Below are positions 45,686 through 56,077 of a DNA stretch of 64,000 nt, piece after piece. The stretch's first letter is position 1, and the number at the start of each line of letters is the position of its first letter. Below the pieces are notes generated by a model. That model saw only the letters and a list, made by a program, of their open reading frames with translations, had not been told where the DNA came from and did not search any database. The translations under genes and the position numbers were made by a program. Location of the stretch: positions 124,001-188,000 of the forward strand of contig JADJJE010000005.1 in assembly GCA_016706685.1 (NCBI GenBank), given 5' to 3'. This DNA comes from Sandaracinaceae bacterium (GTDB lineage: Bacteria; Myxococcota_A; Polyangia; Polyangiales; Houyiibacteriaceae).

Positions 45686-46384
45686 ATGTCTCCCGGGACA
45701 CCACCCTATGCGCGGCTCCTCATGCTCGGCGACGTCCACGCCGAGTCCGAGAGCGTGCAGCGCGTGCTCGACCACGCCGACGCGCACCTGGGCGTGGATG
45801 CGAGCCTGTGCGTGGGGGACATCGTGGACGGGGTGGGCGACGCGGACGCCACCCTCGCAATCCTGCGCGAGCGTGGGGTGATCACGGTGGCCGGTAACCA
45901 CGAGCGCTGGTTCCTGCACGACGAGATGCGCCACCTGGCCAACTGCACGCCCACGCTGCGCCCCGAGAACCGGGCCATGCTGGAGGGCCTGCCGCGCACG
46001 CTGCGCCTGCCCACCATCGCCGGCGGCGCCATCCTGTGCCACGCCGTGGGCGAGGACGACGAGTCGTTCCTGCGCAGCACCACACGCGGGTACGACCTCC
46101 AGATCGAGGCCCTGCGCGAGCTCATGCTGGACCCGAGCGTGCAGTACATGCTGGCCGGCCACACGCACGAGCGCATGGTGCGGCGCTTCCAGGGGCTGGT
46201 CGTGGTCAACGCGGGCACCCTGCGGCGCGACGACTCCCCCGGCTTCATCGTGGTGGACTTCGAGCGCAAGCTCGTGCGCTGCTTCGACATCGGTGACCTG
46301 GGAGCGCGCATCGAGGAGCGCGAGCCGCTGGCCCTCCCGCAGCCGCTGCCGGTCCCCAGCCTCGAAGACGACGACCTGTACTGA
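45686..46384 (+). CDS. Metallophosphoesterase
   Basis: A 232-aa calcineurin-like phosphoesterase. The di-metal motifs are all present: LMLGDVHAE, CVGDIVDGVGD, VAGNHERW, ILCHAVGEDD and LAGHTHERM. The short single-domain form resembles YfcE/MJ0936-type phosphodiesterases. The ATG at 45686 puts GDVH at residue 15. Substrate unknown. serS begins 54 bp downstream on the same strand. Confidence 0.85.
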   Translation: MSPGTPPYARLLMLGDVHAESESVQRVLDHADAHLGVDASLCVGDIVDGVGDADATLAILRERGVITVAGNHERWFLHDEMRHLANCTPTLRPENRAMLEGLPRTLRLPTIAGGAILCHAVGEDDESFLRSTTRGYDLQIEALRELMLDPSVQYMLAGHTHERMVRRFQGLVVVNAGTLRRDDSPGFIVVDFERKLVRCFDIGDLGARIEEREPLALPQPLPVPSLEDDDLY

Positions 46385-46438
46385 GCAGGCCATAAACTCC
46401 GCTGGATCCGGCGGCGCCTGCGGGGTACACCCGCCGGC

Positions 46439-47764
<1,326 letters not shown>

Positions 47765-47842
47765 GCCCCGGGCCGCGCATGCTCATCGTGGCAGCGTGCG
47801 CGGACGCCTTGCCACCGGGCGGCCCTCGACCTACTCTACGGC

Positions 47843-47860
47843 TGAATGAATCGTCATTCA
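47843..47860. promoter_or_regulatory. Perfect palindromic operator, FadR/TetR-like
   Basis: TGAATGAATCGTCATTCA has two perfect 7-base arms around a 4-base spacer and ends 12 bp before the start codon of the SDR gene. It resembles the operator of the TetR-type fatty-acid regulator FadR of Bacillus (TGAATGA, spacer, TCATTCA). No TetR gene is adjacent. A repressor controlling a fatty-acid oxidation gene is the likely reading (inference). Confidence 0.6.
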
Positions 47861-47872
47861 TTGTGAGGACAC

Positions 47873-48700
47873 ATGGAGAGCATTTTCCGACCGGGTCTGT
47901 TCGAGGGTGACGTCGCTATCGTGACGGGCGGTGGCACGGGCATCGGCCTCCTGGTGGCCGAAGAGCTGGGCCGGCTGGGCGCCAAGGTGGCCATCTGCGG
48001 CCGCCGCCCCGAGCCACTGCTGGAAGCCGCCACCAAGCTGGAGGCGCTGGGCATCGAGGTGCACCAGGGCAGCTGCGACATCCGCGAGCCCGAGTCCATC
48101 GACGCCATGCTGAGCGCCATCCAAGAGCGCTTCGGCAAGGTGGACATCCTGGTGAACAACGCCGGCGGCCAGTTCCCGAGCCCCGCGGCCATGATCTCCC
48201 CGAAGGGCTTCGGCGCCGTGGTGCGGAACAACCTGCTGGGCACCTGGAACATGACCCACGCGGTGGCCAACCGCTTCTTCATCCCGCAGAAGCGCGGCCG
48301 CATGGTGAACATCATCGCGCAGATCGCGCGGGGCTTTCCCGGCATGGTGCACACCGGGGCGGCGCGCGCCGGCGTGGAGAACATGACCAAGACGCTGGCC
48401 GTCGAGTGGGCCATGCACGGCATCCGCGTGAACGCGGTGGCGCCGGGCGTCATCAAGACCAGCGGCACCCGGCAGTACCCGCCCTCGCTGCTGGAGAACG
48501 CCATCAAGGCGTGCCCGGTGAAGCGCCTGGGCACGGGCGAAGAGGTCACGCACCTCATCACTTACCTGTGCTCCACCTACGCCGACTTCATCACCGGCCA
48601 GACCATGTACATCGACGGAGGCGCCAGCATCTGGGGCGAGCAGTGGTTCATCCCTGCCGACGTGCCGCAGTACCCGCCGTATCCGGTGCCCGAGGACTGA
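47873..48700 (+). CDS. SDR oxidoreductase, 2,4-dienoyl-CoA reductase-like
   Basis: A 275-aa short-chain dehydrogenase. The cofactor loop is VTGGGTGIGLLVAEELG, with CGRRPEPL suggesting NADP preference, and NNAGGQFPSPAAMIS follows. In place of the usual YxxxK the segment reads HTGAARAGVENMTK, so the catalytic Tyr is missing, as in 2,4-dienoyl-CoA reductase (DECR) and peroxisomal enoyl-CoA reductase relatives. Also typical is GNLLGTWNMTHA-like NNLLGTWNMTHA. It probably acts on unsaturated acyl-CoA in beta-oxidation. A perfect palindrome lies just before the start. Confidence 0.83.
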   Translation: MESIFRPGLFEGDVAIVTGGGTGIGLLVAEELGRLGAKVAICGRRPEPLLEAATKLEALGIEVHQGSCDIREPESIDAMLSAIQERFGKVDILVNNAGGQFPSPAAMISPKGFGAVVRNNLLGTWNMTHAVANRFFIPQKRGRMVNIIAQIARGFPGMVHTGAARAGVENMTKTLAVEWAMHGIRVNAVAPGVIKTSGTRQYPPSLLENAIKACPVKRLGTGEEVTHLITYLCSTYADFITGQTMYIDGGASIWGEQWFIPADVPQYPPYPVPED

Positions 48701-48713
48701 AGTGGGCACCCCG

Positions 48714-48743
48714 GACTGAAGTCTTTCAAGCCGTGGGTCCCAA
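48714..48743. repeat. Internally deleted copy of the dispersed palindromic repeat (copy 2)
   Basis: The sequence joins the outer left half of copy 1 (ggcaccccggactgaagt) directly to its outer right half (ctttcaagccgtgggtcc, with two changes) and ends in the same ccaat-like boundary. It looks like an element reduced to its two termini. It lies 14 bp after the SDR stop. Confidence 0.6.
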
Positions 48744-48757
48744 TCGAGCCTCGCCCC

Positions 48758-49225
48758 TCAGCGGATCACGATGCGCCGCGTGAGCCAGCGGTCGTCGTGG
48801 CGGTTCAGGTAGAGCGTCACGTCGTGCAAGTCGCCGCTGGCACGAAGGCGCAGGGCCACCACGGCCGAGCCACCGTCATGGTTCACGGTCTGCTGCACGG
48901 ACTGCACGTCGCGTTGCTCGGCGAAGTCGAGCGCGGCGCGCAGCGTGTCGGCGGCGTCCACCTCGTCGCCCTCGGCGAAGTCCCGGTGACGGCCGCCCAC
49001 GGTCACTTCGAGGGCCTCGCGCTCGGGTGCCACGTAGCGCAGCAGCTCGTCCACCCGGCGGCCGGGCTCCTCGCTGGTGAACACACTGGCGAGCTCCCCG
49101 AGGCGCTCGGTCTCGGTGACCACCAAGGCATCGGCCACCGCGGAGACGGCGCTGACCAAGACGAAGACCACCAGGAAGGGGAGGAAGATTCGGCGTAGCA
49201 CGGGGGACGGTAGTGCACGCTGCAT
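48758..49225 (-). CDS. Hypothetical signal-anchored protein
   Basis: A 155-aa protein not assigned to a family. The ATG at 49225 starts MQRALPSPVLRRIFLPFLVVFVLVSAVSAVADAL, a signal anchor or signal peptide. The rest is a small, charged alpha/beta domain (EREALEVTVGGRHRDFAEGDEVDAADTLRAALDFAE, SAVVALRLRASGDLHDVTLYLNRHDDRWLTRR). The frame opens 32 codons earlier without a signal. Its neighbours give no hint of function. Confidence 0.6.
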   Translation of the reverse strand: MQRALPSPVLRRIFLPFLVVFVLVSAVSAVADALVVTETERLGELASVFTSEEPGRRVDELLRYVAPEREALEVTVGGRHRDFAEGDEVDAADTLRAALDFAEQRDVQSVQQTVNHDGGSAVVALRLRASGDLHDVTLYLNRHDDRWLTRRIVIR

Positions 49226-49372
49226 GCCACCCGGCGACAGGGCTCGAACATGCGGGGTTTCAGCGATATCGCGCGTGATCCCGGCCACCGGGTCCCAACG
49301 GACGGGCCAGCAGCGAGACAAAATGGCAGACCATGGTGGAGCGGTGATGACAGGGCGTCATCCCGACACCGC

Positions 49373-50140
49373 TCACTCGGTGATGAGCACCGCCACCACC
49401 GTGACGTTGTCGTCGCCGCCGTTGGCGTTGGCTTCCTTCACCAGCTCGGCCACCAGCTGCTCCATGTCGTCCCCGGCACGCGTGGCGATGGCGTTGATGG
49501 TGGCGTCTTCGATCATGCCGTTCAGGCCGTCGGAGCAGAGCACGTAGACGTCGCCGGGCTGCGGCGCGTCGGGCAGGAGGTCCACGGCCACCGAGTCCTG
49601 CATGCCGAGGGCGCGTGTGATGACGTTCTTGGGGAGCTCTGCCACCTGCTCGGCCGTCATGTCCGGCATGACCATGAGGTAGTCGTTGACCAGGCTGTGG
49701 TCACGCGTGAGCAGCTCGATGGCGCCGCGGCGCACGCGGTAGGCACGGCTGTCGCCCACGTGCGCGATGAACGTCTGCCCCTTGTCGCGGCTCAGGAGGA
49801 TGCTGACCACCGTGGTCCCCATGCCGTGCACTTCGCGGTGCTTGACCGAGGCGTCGAAGATCTTGCGGTTGGCGATCTTGATGCCGGTCAGCAGGCGGTT
49901 CTCGTCCACCGAGAGGTGCGGGTCGAAGCTGAACGGCCACGTGGCGTCTTCCGAGCTGGTGGCTTCGAAGAAGGACGCGATGGCGTGCGTGGCCATCTTG
50001 CTGGCGACATCTCCGGCCCGATGGCCCCCCATTCCATCCGCGACGATGAACAGGCGGTGCTCCGGAAGGATGCAGAAGCTATCTTCGTTGTGCTCTCGAT
50101 GCCTACCGACGTCCGAGAGACCTGCCGCGATGAAGTTCAT
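49373..50140 (-). CDS. PP2C-type Ser/Thr phosphatase
   Basis: A 255-aa PPM phosphatase. Metal-binding and family motifs in order: DVGRHREHNEDSF, FIVADGMGGHRAGDVAS, GMGTTVVSILL, FIAHVGDSRAYRVRRG, LTRDHSLV, YVLCSDGLNGMI and GGDDNVTVVAV. The start at 50140 (MNFIAAGLSDVGRHR) is taken; an ATG 16 codons upstream overlaps the divergent lipoprotein gene. It would dephosphorylate targets of Hanks-type kinases such as the one near the left end of the window, though no link is shown. Confidence 0.9.
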   Translation of the reverse strand: MNFIAAGLSDVGRHREHNEDSFCILPEHRLFIVADGMGGHRAGDVASKMATHAIASFFEATSSEDATWPFSFDPHLSVDENRLLTGIKIANRKIFDASVKHREVHGMGTTVVSILLSRDKGQTFIAHVGDSRAYRVRRGAIELLTRDHSLVNDYLMVMPDMTAEQVAELPKNVITRALGMQDSVAVDLLPDAPQPGDVYVLCSDGLNGMIEDATINAIATRAGDDMEQLVAELVKEANANGGDDNVTVVAVLITE

Positions 50141-50186
50141 GAAGGGTGCGGAACCTAAAGTGGAATTGGCGCTAAACGTCTCTCGC

Positions 50187-50906
50187 ATGGGCCGATGTGT
50201 CAAGCTGCGCCCGGTGAAGACCTGGATTTTCATTCCCCTCTCCCTCGGGCTGCTGCTCCAAGCGTGCACGGGCGAGCCAGACCCACGCACGCTGCCGGGC
50301 ATGCTGGAGTACGCCGCCCGCGCCATCGAGCGCCGTGACCCAAGAGCGCTGTTCCGCGTCATCGACGCGCGCTCGCGCCACGCCATGGCCTCCATCGTGG
50401 CCGATCGGCGCGCAGCGGCCGAGCTGATCCGCACCACCTACCCCGAGGACCAGCGGGCCGACGCGCTGGCCGAGCTGGGCTCGGCGGTGAACATGGAGGA
50501 CGCCGCCGCGCTGTTCGCCGACCGCTGCGACCGCGAGTGCATGAGCGATCTGGCCGGGCGCATCGGCGCGCCGCTGAGCCAGCGCCAAGATGGCGACGAG
50601 CTGGTGGTGGAGACCCCCCGCGGCGGCACCCTGCGCGTCACGGGTGGCGGCGAAGACTGGTACGGCATCGTGTGGCGCTACGAAGAGCTGGACACCGAAC
50701 GTCAGCGCGCCAACCAAGACCGGCTGCTGGTGGAGGCCAACGCCCGCACCTACCGGCTGCGCGCCGAGCAGTCCGCCGCGCTGGATGGGGAGGCCCCCAC
50801 GGGCGACGACGAACCCAGCCCGGACGAGGAAGCGCCGACCGACGTGCCCGCTCCTGCCGAGGTTCCTGCCCCGCCCCCGCCGACCCCCGAGCTTCAGGAG
50901 CTCTGA
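50187..50906 (+). CDS. Hypothetical lipoprotein
   Basis: A 239-aa predicted lipoprotein of unknown function. The signal is VKTWIFIPLSLGLLLQAC; starts at 50187 (ATG) or a nearby GTG are possible. The mature domain is helical (MLEYAARAIERRDPRALFRVIDARSRHAMASIVADRRAAAELI) then beta-rich (GDELVVETPRGGTLRVTGGGEDWYGIVWRYEELD), and ends in a Pro/Glu-rich tail. Its stop overlaps the start of the dehydrogenase gene by one base. Confidence 0.65.
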   Translation: MGRCVKLRPVKTWIFIPLSLGLLLQACTGEPDPRTLPGMLEYAARAIERRDPRALFRVIDARSRHAMASIVADRRAAAELIRTTYPEDQRADALAELGSAVNMEDAAALFADRCDRECMSDLAGRIGAPLSQRQDGDELVVETPRGGTLRVTGGGEDWYGIVWRYEELDTERQRANQDRLLVEANARTYRLRAEQSAALDGEAPTGDDEPSPDEEAPTDVPAPAEVPAPPPPTPELQEL

Positions 50907-51973
50907 TGAGCGCCCGCAACATCGCGCTCATCGGCGGTGACGGCGTGGGCCCCGAGGTGGTGGCCGTGGGCGCCCAGGTGATCGCGGCCCTCCGCGAGGT
51001 CCGCGCACGTGACCTCTCGTGCGAGTCGTTCGACCTGGGCGCCGAGCGCTTCCTGCGCGACGGAGTCACGTTCCCCGACGACGTGCGCAGCCGCTTGAAG
51101 AGCGAGTTCCACGCCGTGCTGCTGGGCGCCGTGGGGGACCGCCGCGTGCCCGACAACCGTCACGCGCACGACATCCTGTTCGGCATGCGCTTCGGCTTCG
51201 ACCTGTACGCCAACGTCCGCCCGGTGCTGTGCCTCTCCGACCGGCTGATGCCGCTCAAGGGCCGAAGCGCGAGCGACTGCGACTTCGTGGTGTTTCGCGA
51301 GAACACCGAGGGCCTCTACGCTGGCATCGGCGGCACGCTCAAGCAGGGCACGCCGCACGAGGTGGCCATCACGGAGGCGGTCTACACGCGCCTCGGGGTG
51401 GAGCGCATCATCCGAGCGGCCTTCGAGTTCGCGCGCCGCAGCGGGCGCCGCAAGGTCACGCTGGCCGACAAACACAACGCCATGCCCCACGCGCATGGGC
51501 TGTGGCTGCGCACGTTCCGCGAGGTGGCCGCCGAGTACCCGGAGATCGTGGCCGAGCAGCTGTTCGTGGACGCGCTGTGCCTGTTCGTGGTGCAGGACCC
51601 GGCGCGCTTCGACGTCATCGTGGCCTGCAACCTGTTCGGCGACATCATCAGCGATCTGGCCGCGGCGCTACAGGGCGGGATGGGCATGGCCCCCAGCGCC
51701 AACCTGCGGCCCAACGAGCCCGAGCACGTGGCCCTGTTCGAGCCGGTGCACGGCAGCGCGCCGGACCTGGCCGGAAAAGACCGAGCCAACCCGTTCGCCA
51801 CCGTGCTCAGCGTGGGGATGATGCTGGCCCACTTCGGCTACCCGGAAGATGAGGAGCTCCTGCGCGGCATCGTCCGGGAGGGGCTTTTGAACGGAAACTG
51901 CACAGCGGACGTGGGCGGGGCGCTGGGCACGCGCGCGGTGGGCGACTGGGTGGTGTCGCGGATTCGGGCTTAG
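50906..51973 (+). CDS. Isopropylmalate / isocitrate-type beta-decarboxylating dehydrogenase
   Basis: A 355-aa enzyme of the LeuB/Icd family. Motifs: IALIGGDGVGPEVV, LLGAVGDRRVPDNRHAHDILFGMRFGFDLYANVRPV, the substrate-specifying FRENTEGLYAGIG, KVTLADKHNA, CNLFGDIISDLAAALQGGMGMAPSANL, and the NAD site EPVHGSAPDLAGKDRANPFATVLS. Size and the NVRPV block fit 3-isopropylmalate dehydrogenase best, but ENTEGLYAG also occurs in homoisocitrate and isocitrate types, and leuC/leuD are not adjacent, so leuB is not assigned. Confidence 0.85.
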   Translation: MSARNIALIGGDGVGPEVVAVGAQVIAALREVRARDLSCESFDLGAERFLRDGVTFPDDVRSRLKSEFHAVLLGAVGDRRVPDNRHAHDILFGMRFGFDLYANVRPVLCLSDRLMPLKGRSASDCDFVVFRENTEGLYAGIGGTLKQGTPHEVAITEAVYTRLGVERIIRAAFEFARRSGRRKVTLADKHNAMPHAHGLWLRTFREVAAEYPEIVAEQLFVDALCLFVVQDPARFDVIVACNLFGDIISDLAAALQGGMGMAPSANLRPNEPEHVALFEPVHGSAPDLAGKDRANPFATVLSVGMMLAHFGYPEDEELLRGIVREGLLNGNCTADVGGALGTRAVGDWVVSRIRA

Positions 51974-51974
51974 G

Positions 51975-52078
51975 GGCACCCCCGGCTGGAAGCCGAGGGT
52001 GCCCATAGAACCTTGCAGCATAGCGAATCGGCCACCTGGCGAGATCTGTAGGATCATCAGGCTTCAGTCCGGGGTGCC
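51975..52078. repeat. Dispersed palindromic repeat (copy 3)
   Basis: It starts with a palindrome (51975-52003, arms ggcacccccggct and its complement with few changes) and ends with cttcagtccggggtgcc (52062-52078), followed by the same ccaat boundary as copies 1 and 2. The interior (51998-52045, with gcagcatagcgaatcggc) matches the reverse complement of 33285-33335 near copy 1. It fills most of the gap between the dehydrogenase gene and purL. Confidence 0.7.
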
Positions 52079-52142
52079 AATCGCTCTAGCGCAAGCCGTC
52101 TGCCGCCGTGCCTGAACCACCCGAGGCTGCTATGCCCCGGCC

Positions 52143-55100
52143 ATGCTGACGCTTCGTGGCGCGCCTGCGCTCTCCGACCACCAGACGCAGAAGCTGTTCG
52201 AGCGGGTGCGAGCGGCTGCCCCCGGCGTGCGGGGTGTCTACGCGGAGTACGTTCACTTCGTGGAGCTGAGCGCTGCGCTCGACGACAAGGAAGGCGCGCT
52301 GCTGGACCGCTTGCTCGAGTACGGGCCGAGCGTGCCGCGCCGCAAGCTGGACGGGACCACGCTGCTGGTGGTGCCGCGCCTCGGCACGCGCTCGCCTTGG
52401 TCCAGCAAGGCCACGGACATCGCGCACATCACCGGGCTCACCAAGGTCACGCGCCTCGAGCGCGGGCTGCGCTACGTGCTGAAGGGGGAGCTCGAGCGCC
52501 CGGACGCCGACCTCGAAACCACGCTGAAGAGCGTGGCCGCGCTGCTGCACGACCGCATGACGCAGTCGGTGCTGCGCAGCGAGGCCGAGGCCGGCGCGCT
52601 GTTCCGCGTGGACGTGCCCACCCCGCTCACCAGCGTGGACGTTCTGGGGGCCGGGCGCGCGGCGCTCGAGGCCGCCAACCAAACGCTCGGGCTGGCGCTG
52701 GCCGACGACGAGCTCGACTACCTGGTGGACGCGTTCCGCACGCTGGGCCGCAACCCCAACGATGTGGAGCTCATGATGTTCGCGCAGGCGAACTCCGAGC
52801 ACTGCCGGCACAAGATCTTCAACGCCAACTGGGTGGTGGACGGCAAGCCGCAGACGCGCTCGCTCTTCGGGATGATCCGCTACACGCACGAGCGGTCGCC
52901 CAACGGCATCCTGTCGGCCTACAGCGACAACGCGGCGGTCTTCGAAGGCAGCGAGGCGGAGCGCTTCTTCCCGGACGCCGAGCGGCGCGTCTACCAGAAG
53001 ACCACCGAGCCGGTGCACGTGCTCATCAAGGTGGAGACGCACAACCACCCCACGGCCATCGCGCCGTTTGCGGGTGCGGCCACGGGCGCCGGCGGTGAGA
53101 TCCGCGACGAAGGCGCCACCGGCCGCGGCGGCAAGCCGAAGGCAGGTCTCGCGGGCTTCTCGGTCAGCAACCTGCGCCTGCCGGACGCCATCCAGCCGTG
53201 GGAGCACGACTACGGCAAGCCCGAGCGCATCGCGTCGGCCCTGGACATCATGCTGGAGGGGCCGCTCGGCAGCGCGGCGTTCAGCAACGAGTTCGGGCGC
53301 CCCAACCTGGCCGGCTACTTCCGCACGTTCGAGCAGCGCTGCGCTGGGCCCGCGGGCACCGAGGTGCGCGGCTACCACAAGCCCATCATGATCGCGGGCG
53401 GCTACGGCAGCATCCGCGCGGGGCACGTGGAGAAGCAGCGCATCCCGCCGGGCGCGCACATCATCGTGCTGGGTGGGCCCGCCATGCTCATCGGGCTCGG
53501 TGGCGGCGCGGCCTCCTCCATGGCCAGTGGCCAGAGCGCCGAGGACCTCGACTTCGCCTCGGTGCAGCGCGACAACGCCGAGATGGAGCGGCGCTGCCAA
53601 GAGGTCATCGACCGCTGCTGGCAGCTGGGTGACGCGAACCCCATCGTGTCCATCCACGACGTGGGTGCAGGCGGCCTGAGCAACGCGCTGCCGGAGCTGG
53701 TGCACGACTCGGCGCGCGGGGCCAAGTTCGAGCTGCGCGCGGTGCCCAACGACGAGCTGGGCATGAGCCCGCTGGCCATCTGGTGCAACGAGTCGCAGGA
53801 GCGCTACGTGCTGGCCATCGCGCCCGACGCGCTGCCCATGTTCGACGCCATGTGCAAGCGTGAGCGCGCACCCTACGCGGTGCTCGGCCAGGCCACCGAG
53901 GAAGAGCACCTCACCGTCGCGGACGCGCACTTCCGCGACACGCCCATCGACCTGCCGCTGTCCGTGCTGTTCGGGAAGCCGCCCAAGATGACGCGCGACG
54001 TGCGCAGCATCGCCACGCTGCCGAAGCCGCTCGACACCAGCGACATGGACGTGCGCGAGGCCGCGCTGCGCGTGCTGCGCCTGCCCACCGTGGCGGACAA
54101 GACCTTCCTGATCACCATCGGCGACCGCACGGTGACCGGCCTGGTGGCGCGTGACCAGATGGTGGGGCCCTTCCAGGTGCCCGTGGCGGACTGCGCCGTG
54201 ACCACCGCCGGCTTCGACACCTACGTGGGCGAGGCCATGGCTCTCGGCGAGCGCACGCCCATCGCGCTGCTGGAGCCTGCGGCGTCCGCGCGCATGGCCA
54301 TCGGCGAGGCCATCACCAACCTGGCGGCCGCGCCCATCGAGCAGCTGTCGCTGGTGCGCTTGAGCGCCAACTGGATGGCACCGGCTGGGCACCCCGGCCA
54401 GGACGCCGGCCTGTTCGACATGGTGAAGGCCATCGGCATGGAGCTGTGCCCCGCGCTCGGCATCGCCATCCCGGTCGGCAAGGACAGCATGTCCATGCGC
54501 ACCACGTGGCGCGAGGGCGACGAGGCCAAGAGCGTCACGGCGCCGCTGTCGCTCATCGTCACGGCCTTCGCGCCGGTGTTCGACGCACGCAAGGCGCTCA
54601 CCCCACAGCTGCGCCGCGACCGCGGGGACACGGTGCTGGTGCTCATCGACCTGGGCATGGAGCAGAACCGTCTGGGCGCGAGCGCGCTGGCGCAGGTGTA
54701 CGAGCAGCTGGGCGACGAGCCCGCGGACCTCGACGACCCGGAGCTGCTCATCGGCTTCTTCGACGCCATCCAGCGCCTCAACCGCGAGCGGCGCGTGCTG
54801 GCCTACCACGACCGCTCCGACGGCGGCCTCTTCGCCACGCTGGCCGAGATGGCCTTCGCGGGCGGCACGGGGCTCGACATCCGGCTGGACGGCCTGGGCG
54901 GCGAGGCGCTGCCCATCCTCTTCAACGAAGAGCTGGGCGCGGTCATCCAGGTGCGCAGCGACGACCTCGAGGAGGTGCTGCTCACGTTCGCGTCGCACGG
55001 CCTCAACGGCTGCGCGCACGCCATCGGCAAGCTGCGCGACGACGACCAGCTGTGCTTCTCCCTGCACGGCAAGGTGGTGCTGGACGAGTCGCGCGTGTTC

Positions 55101-56048
55101 CTGCGCGACATCTGGAGCGACACCACGCACCGCATGCAGGCGCTGCGCGACGACCCCACCTGCGCCGACGAAGAGCAAGAGGCCCGCACGGACCCGACCG
55201 ACCCGGGCATGAGCGTGAGCGTGCCCTTCGCGCCCGGTGAAGACGTGGCCGCGCCGTTCATCAACACCGGCGTGCGCCCGCCCATGGCCATCCTGCGCGA
55301 GCAGGGCGTCAACGGGCAGGTGGAGATGGCGGCCGCGTTCGACCGCGCCGGCTTCGAGTGCGTGGACGTGCACATGAGCGACCTGCTCTCGGGCGAGGTG
55401 TCGCTCTCGCGCTTCCGCGGCCTCGCCACGTGCGGCGGCTTCAGCTACGGCGACGTGCTCGGCGCCGGTGAGGGCTGGGCCAAGAGCGTGCTCTACAACA
55501 CGCGCGTGCGCGACGAGTTCGAGGCCTTCTTCCATCGCCGCGACACGTTCGCGCTGGGCGTCTGCAACGGCTGCCAGATGATGAGCACGCTGCGCGAGAT
55601 CGTGCCCGGCGCCGAGCTCTGGCCGCGCTTCGTGCAGAACCGCTCGCTACGCTTCGAGGCGCGCCTCAGCCTGGTGGAGATCCGCCGCTCCCCCAGCCTG
55701 TTCTTCGAGGGCATGGAGGGCGCGCGTCTGCCCATCGCGGTGGCGCACGGCGAGGGCCGCGCCGAGCTCGAGGGGCACGACCACCAGCTGCGCCTGGAGG
55801 ACGAGAGCCTCATCGCGATGCGCTTCGTGGACAACCGCGGCAACGTGGCCCACACCTACCCCGCGAACCCCAACGGCTCGCCGGGAGGCATCGCCAGCGT
55901 GACCACGCCGGACGGCCGCGTGACCATCATGATGCCGCACCCGGAGCGCGTGTTCCGCAGCGTGCAGCACAGCTGGCGCCCAGACGGCTGGGGCGAGGCG
56001 GCGCCCTTCCTGCGCATGTTCCGCAACGCACGCGTCTGGGTGGGCTGA
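52143..56048 (+). CDS. purL: Phosphoribosylformylglycinamidine synthase, large single-chain type
   Basis: A 1301-aa fused enzyme of purine synthesis converting FGAR to FGAM with glutamine. The N-terminal half has FAQANSEHCRHKIFNANW, ETHNHPTAIAPFAGAATGAGGEIRDEGA and FSNEFGRPNLAGYFRTFE. The second synthetase half has ANWMAPAGHPGQDAGLFDMVKA and VAYHDRSDGGLFATLAEMAF-like blocks. The C-terminal glutaminase domain starts near PPMAILREQGVNGQVEMAAAFDRAGF, with the nucleophile in LGVCNGCQMM and the His/Glu in AHGEGRAEL. All domains of the gammaproteobacterial/eukaryotic-type single chain are present. Confidence 0.95.
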   Translation: MLTLRGAPALSDHQTQKLFERVRAAAPGVRGVYAEYVHFVELSAALDDKEGALLDRLLEYGPSVPRRKLDGTTLLVVPRLGTRSPWSSKATDIAHITGLTKVTRLERGLRYVLKGELERPDADLETTLKSVAALLHDRMTQSVLRSEAEAGALFRVDVPTPLTSVDVLGAGRAALEAANQTLGLALADDELDYLVDAFRTLGRNPNDVELMMFAQANSEHCRHKIFNANWVVDGKPQTRSLFGMIRYTHERSPNGILSAYSDNAAVFEGSEAERFFPDAERRVYQKTTEPVHVLIKVETHNHPTAIAPFAGAATGAGGEIRDEGATGRGGKPKAGLAGFSVSNLRLPDAIQPWEHDYGKPERIASALDIMLEGPLGSAAFSNEFGRPNLAGYFRTFEQRCAGPAGTEVRGYHKPIMIAGGYGSIRAGHVEKQRIPPGAHIIVLGGPAMLIGLGGGAASSMASGQSAEDLDFASVQRDNAEMERRCQEVIDRCWQLGDANPIVSIHDVGAGGLSNALPELVHDSARGAKFELRAVPNDELGMSPLAIWCNESQERYVLAIAPDALPMFDAMCKRERAPYAVLGQATEEEHLTVADAHFRDTPIDLPLSVLFGKPPKMTRDVRSIATLPKPLDTSDMDVREAALRVLRLPTVADKTFLITIGDRTVTGLVARDQMVGPFQVPVADCAVTTAGFDTYVGEAMALGERTPIALLEPAASARMAIGEAITNLAAAPIEQLSLVRLSANWMAPAGHPGQDAGLFDMVKAIGMELCPALGIAIPVGKDSMSMRTTWREGDEAKSVTAPLSLIVTAFAPVFDARKALTPQLRRDRGDTVLVLIDLGMEQNRLGASALAQVYEQLGDEPADLDDPELLIGFFDAIQRLNRERRVLAYHDRSDGGLFATLAEMAFAGGTGLDIRLDGLGGEALPILFNEELGAVIQVRSDDLEEVLLTFASHGLNGCAHAIGKLRDDDQLCFSLHGKVVLDESRVFLRDIWSDTTHRMQALRDDPTCADEEQEARTDPTDPGMSVSVPFAPGEDVAAPFINTGVRPPMAILREQGVNGQVEMAAAFDRAGFECVDVHMSDLLSGEVSLSRFRGLATCGGFSYGDVLGAGEGWAKSVLYNTRVRDEFEAFFHRRDTFALGVCNGCQMMSTLREIVPGAELWPRFVQNRSLRFEARLSLVEIRRSPSLFFEGMEGARLPIAVAHGEGRAELEGHDHQLRLEDESLIAMRFVDNRGNVAHTYPANPNGSPGGIASVTTPDGRVTIMMPHPERVFRSVQHSWRPDGWGEAAPFLRMFRNARVWVG

Positions 56049-56077
56049 ACACCGCCGCGATGGTGTATGGTCCCCGC

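Noticed and set aside
50906..51973. Firm assignment as leuB
   Set aside because: The substrate loop ENTEGLYAG and lack of leuC/leuD neighbours leave isocitrate and homoisocitrate types open.
52086..55535. Very long minus-strand open frame (1149 codons) opposite purL
   Set aside because: It is antisense to a clear purL with all motifs, its translation is compositionally biased (His, Arg, Val, Ala) and it matches no fold; long antisense frames are expected at this GC content.
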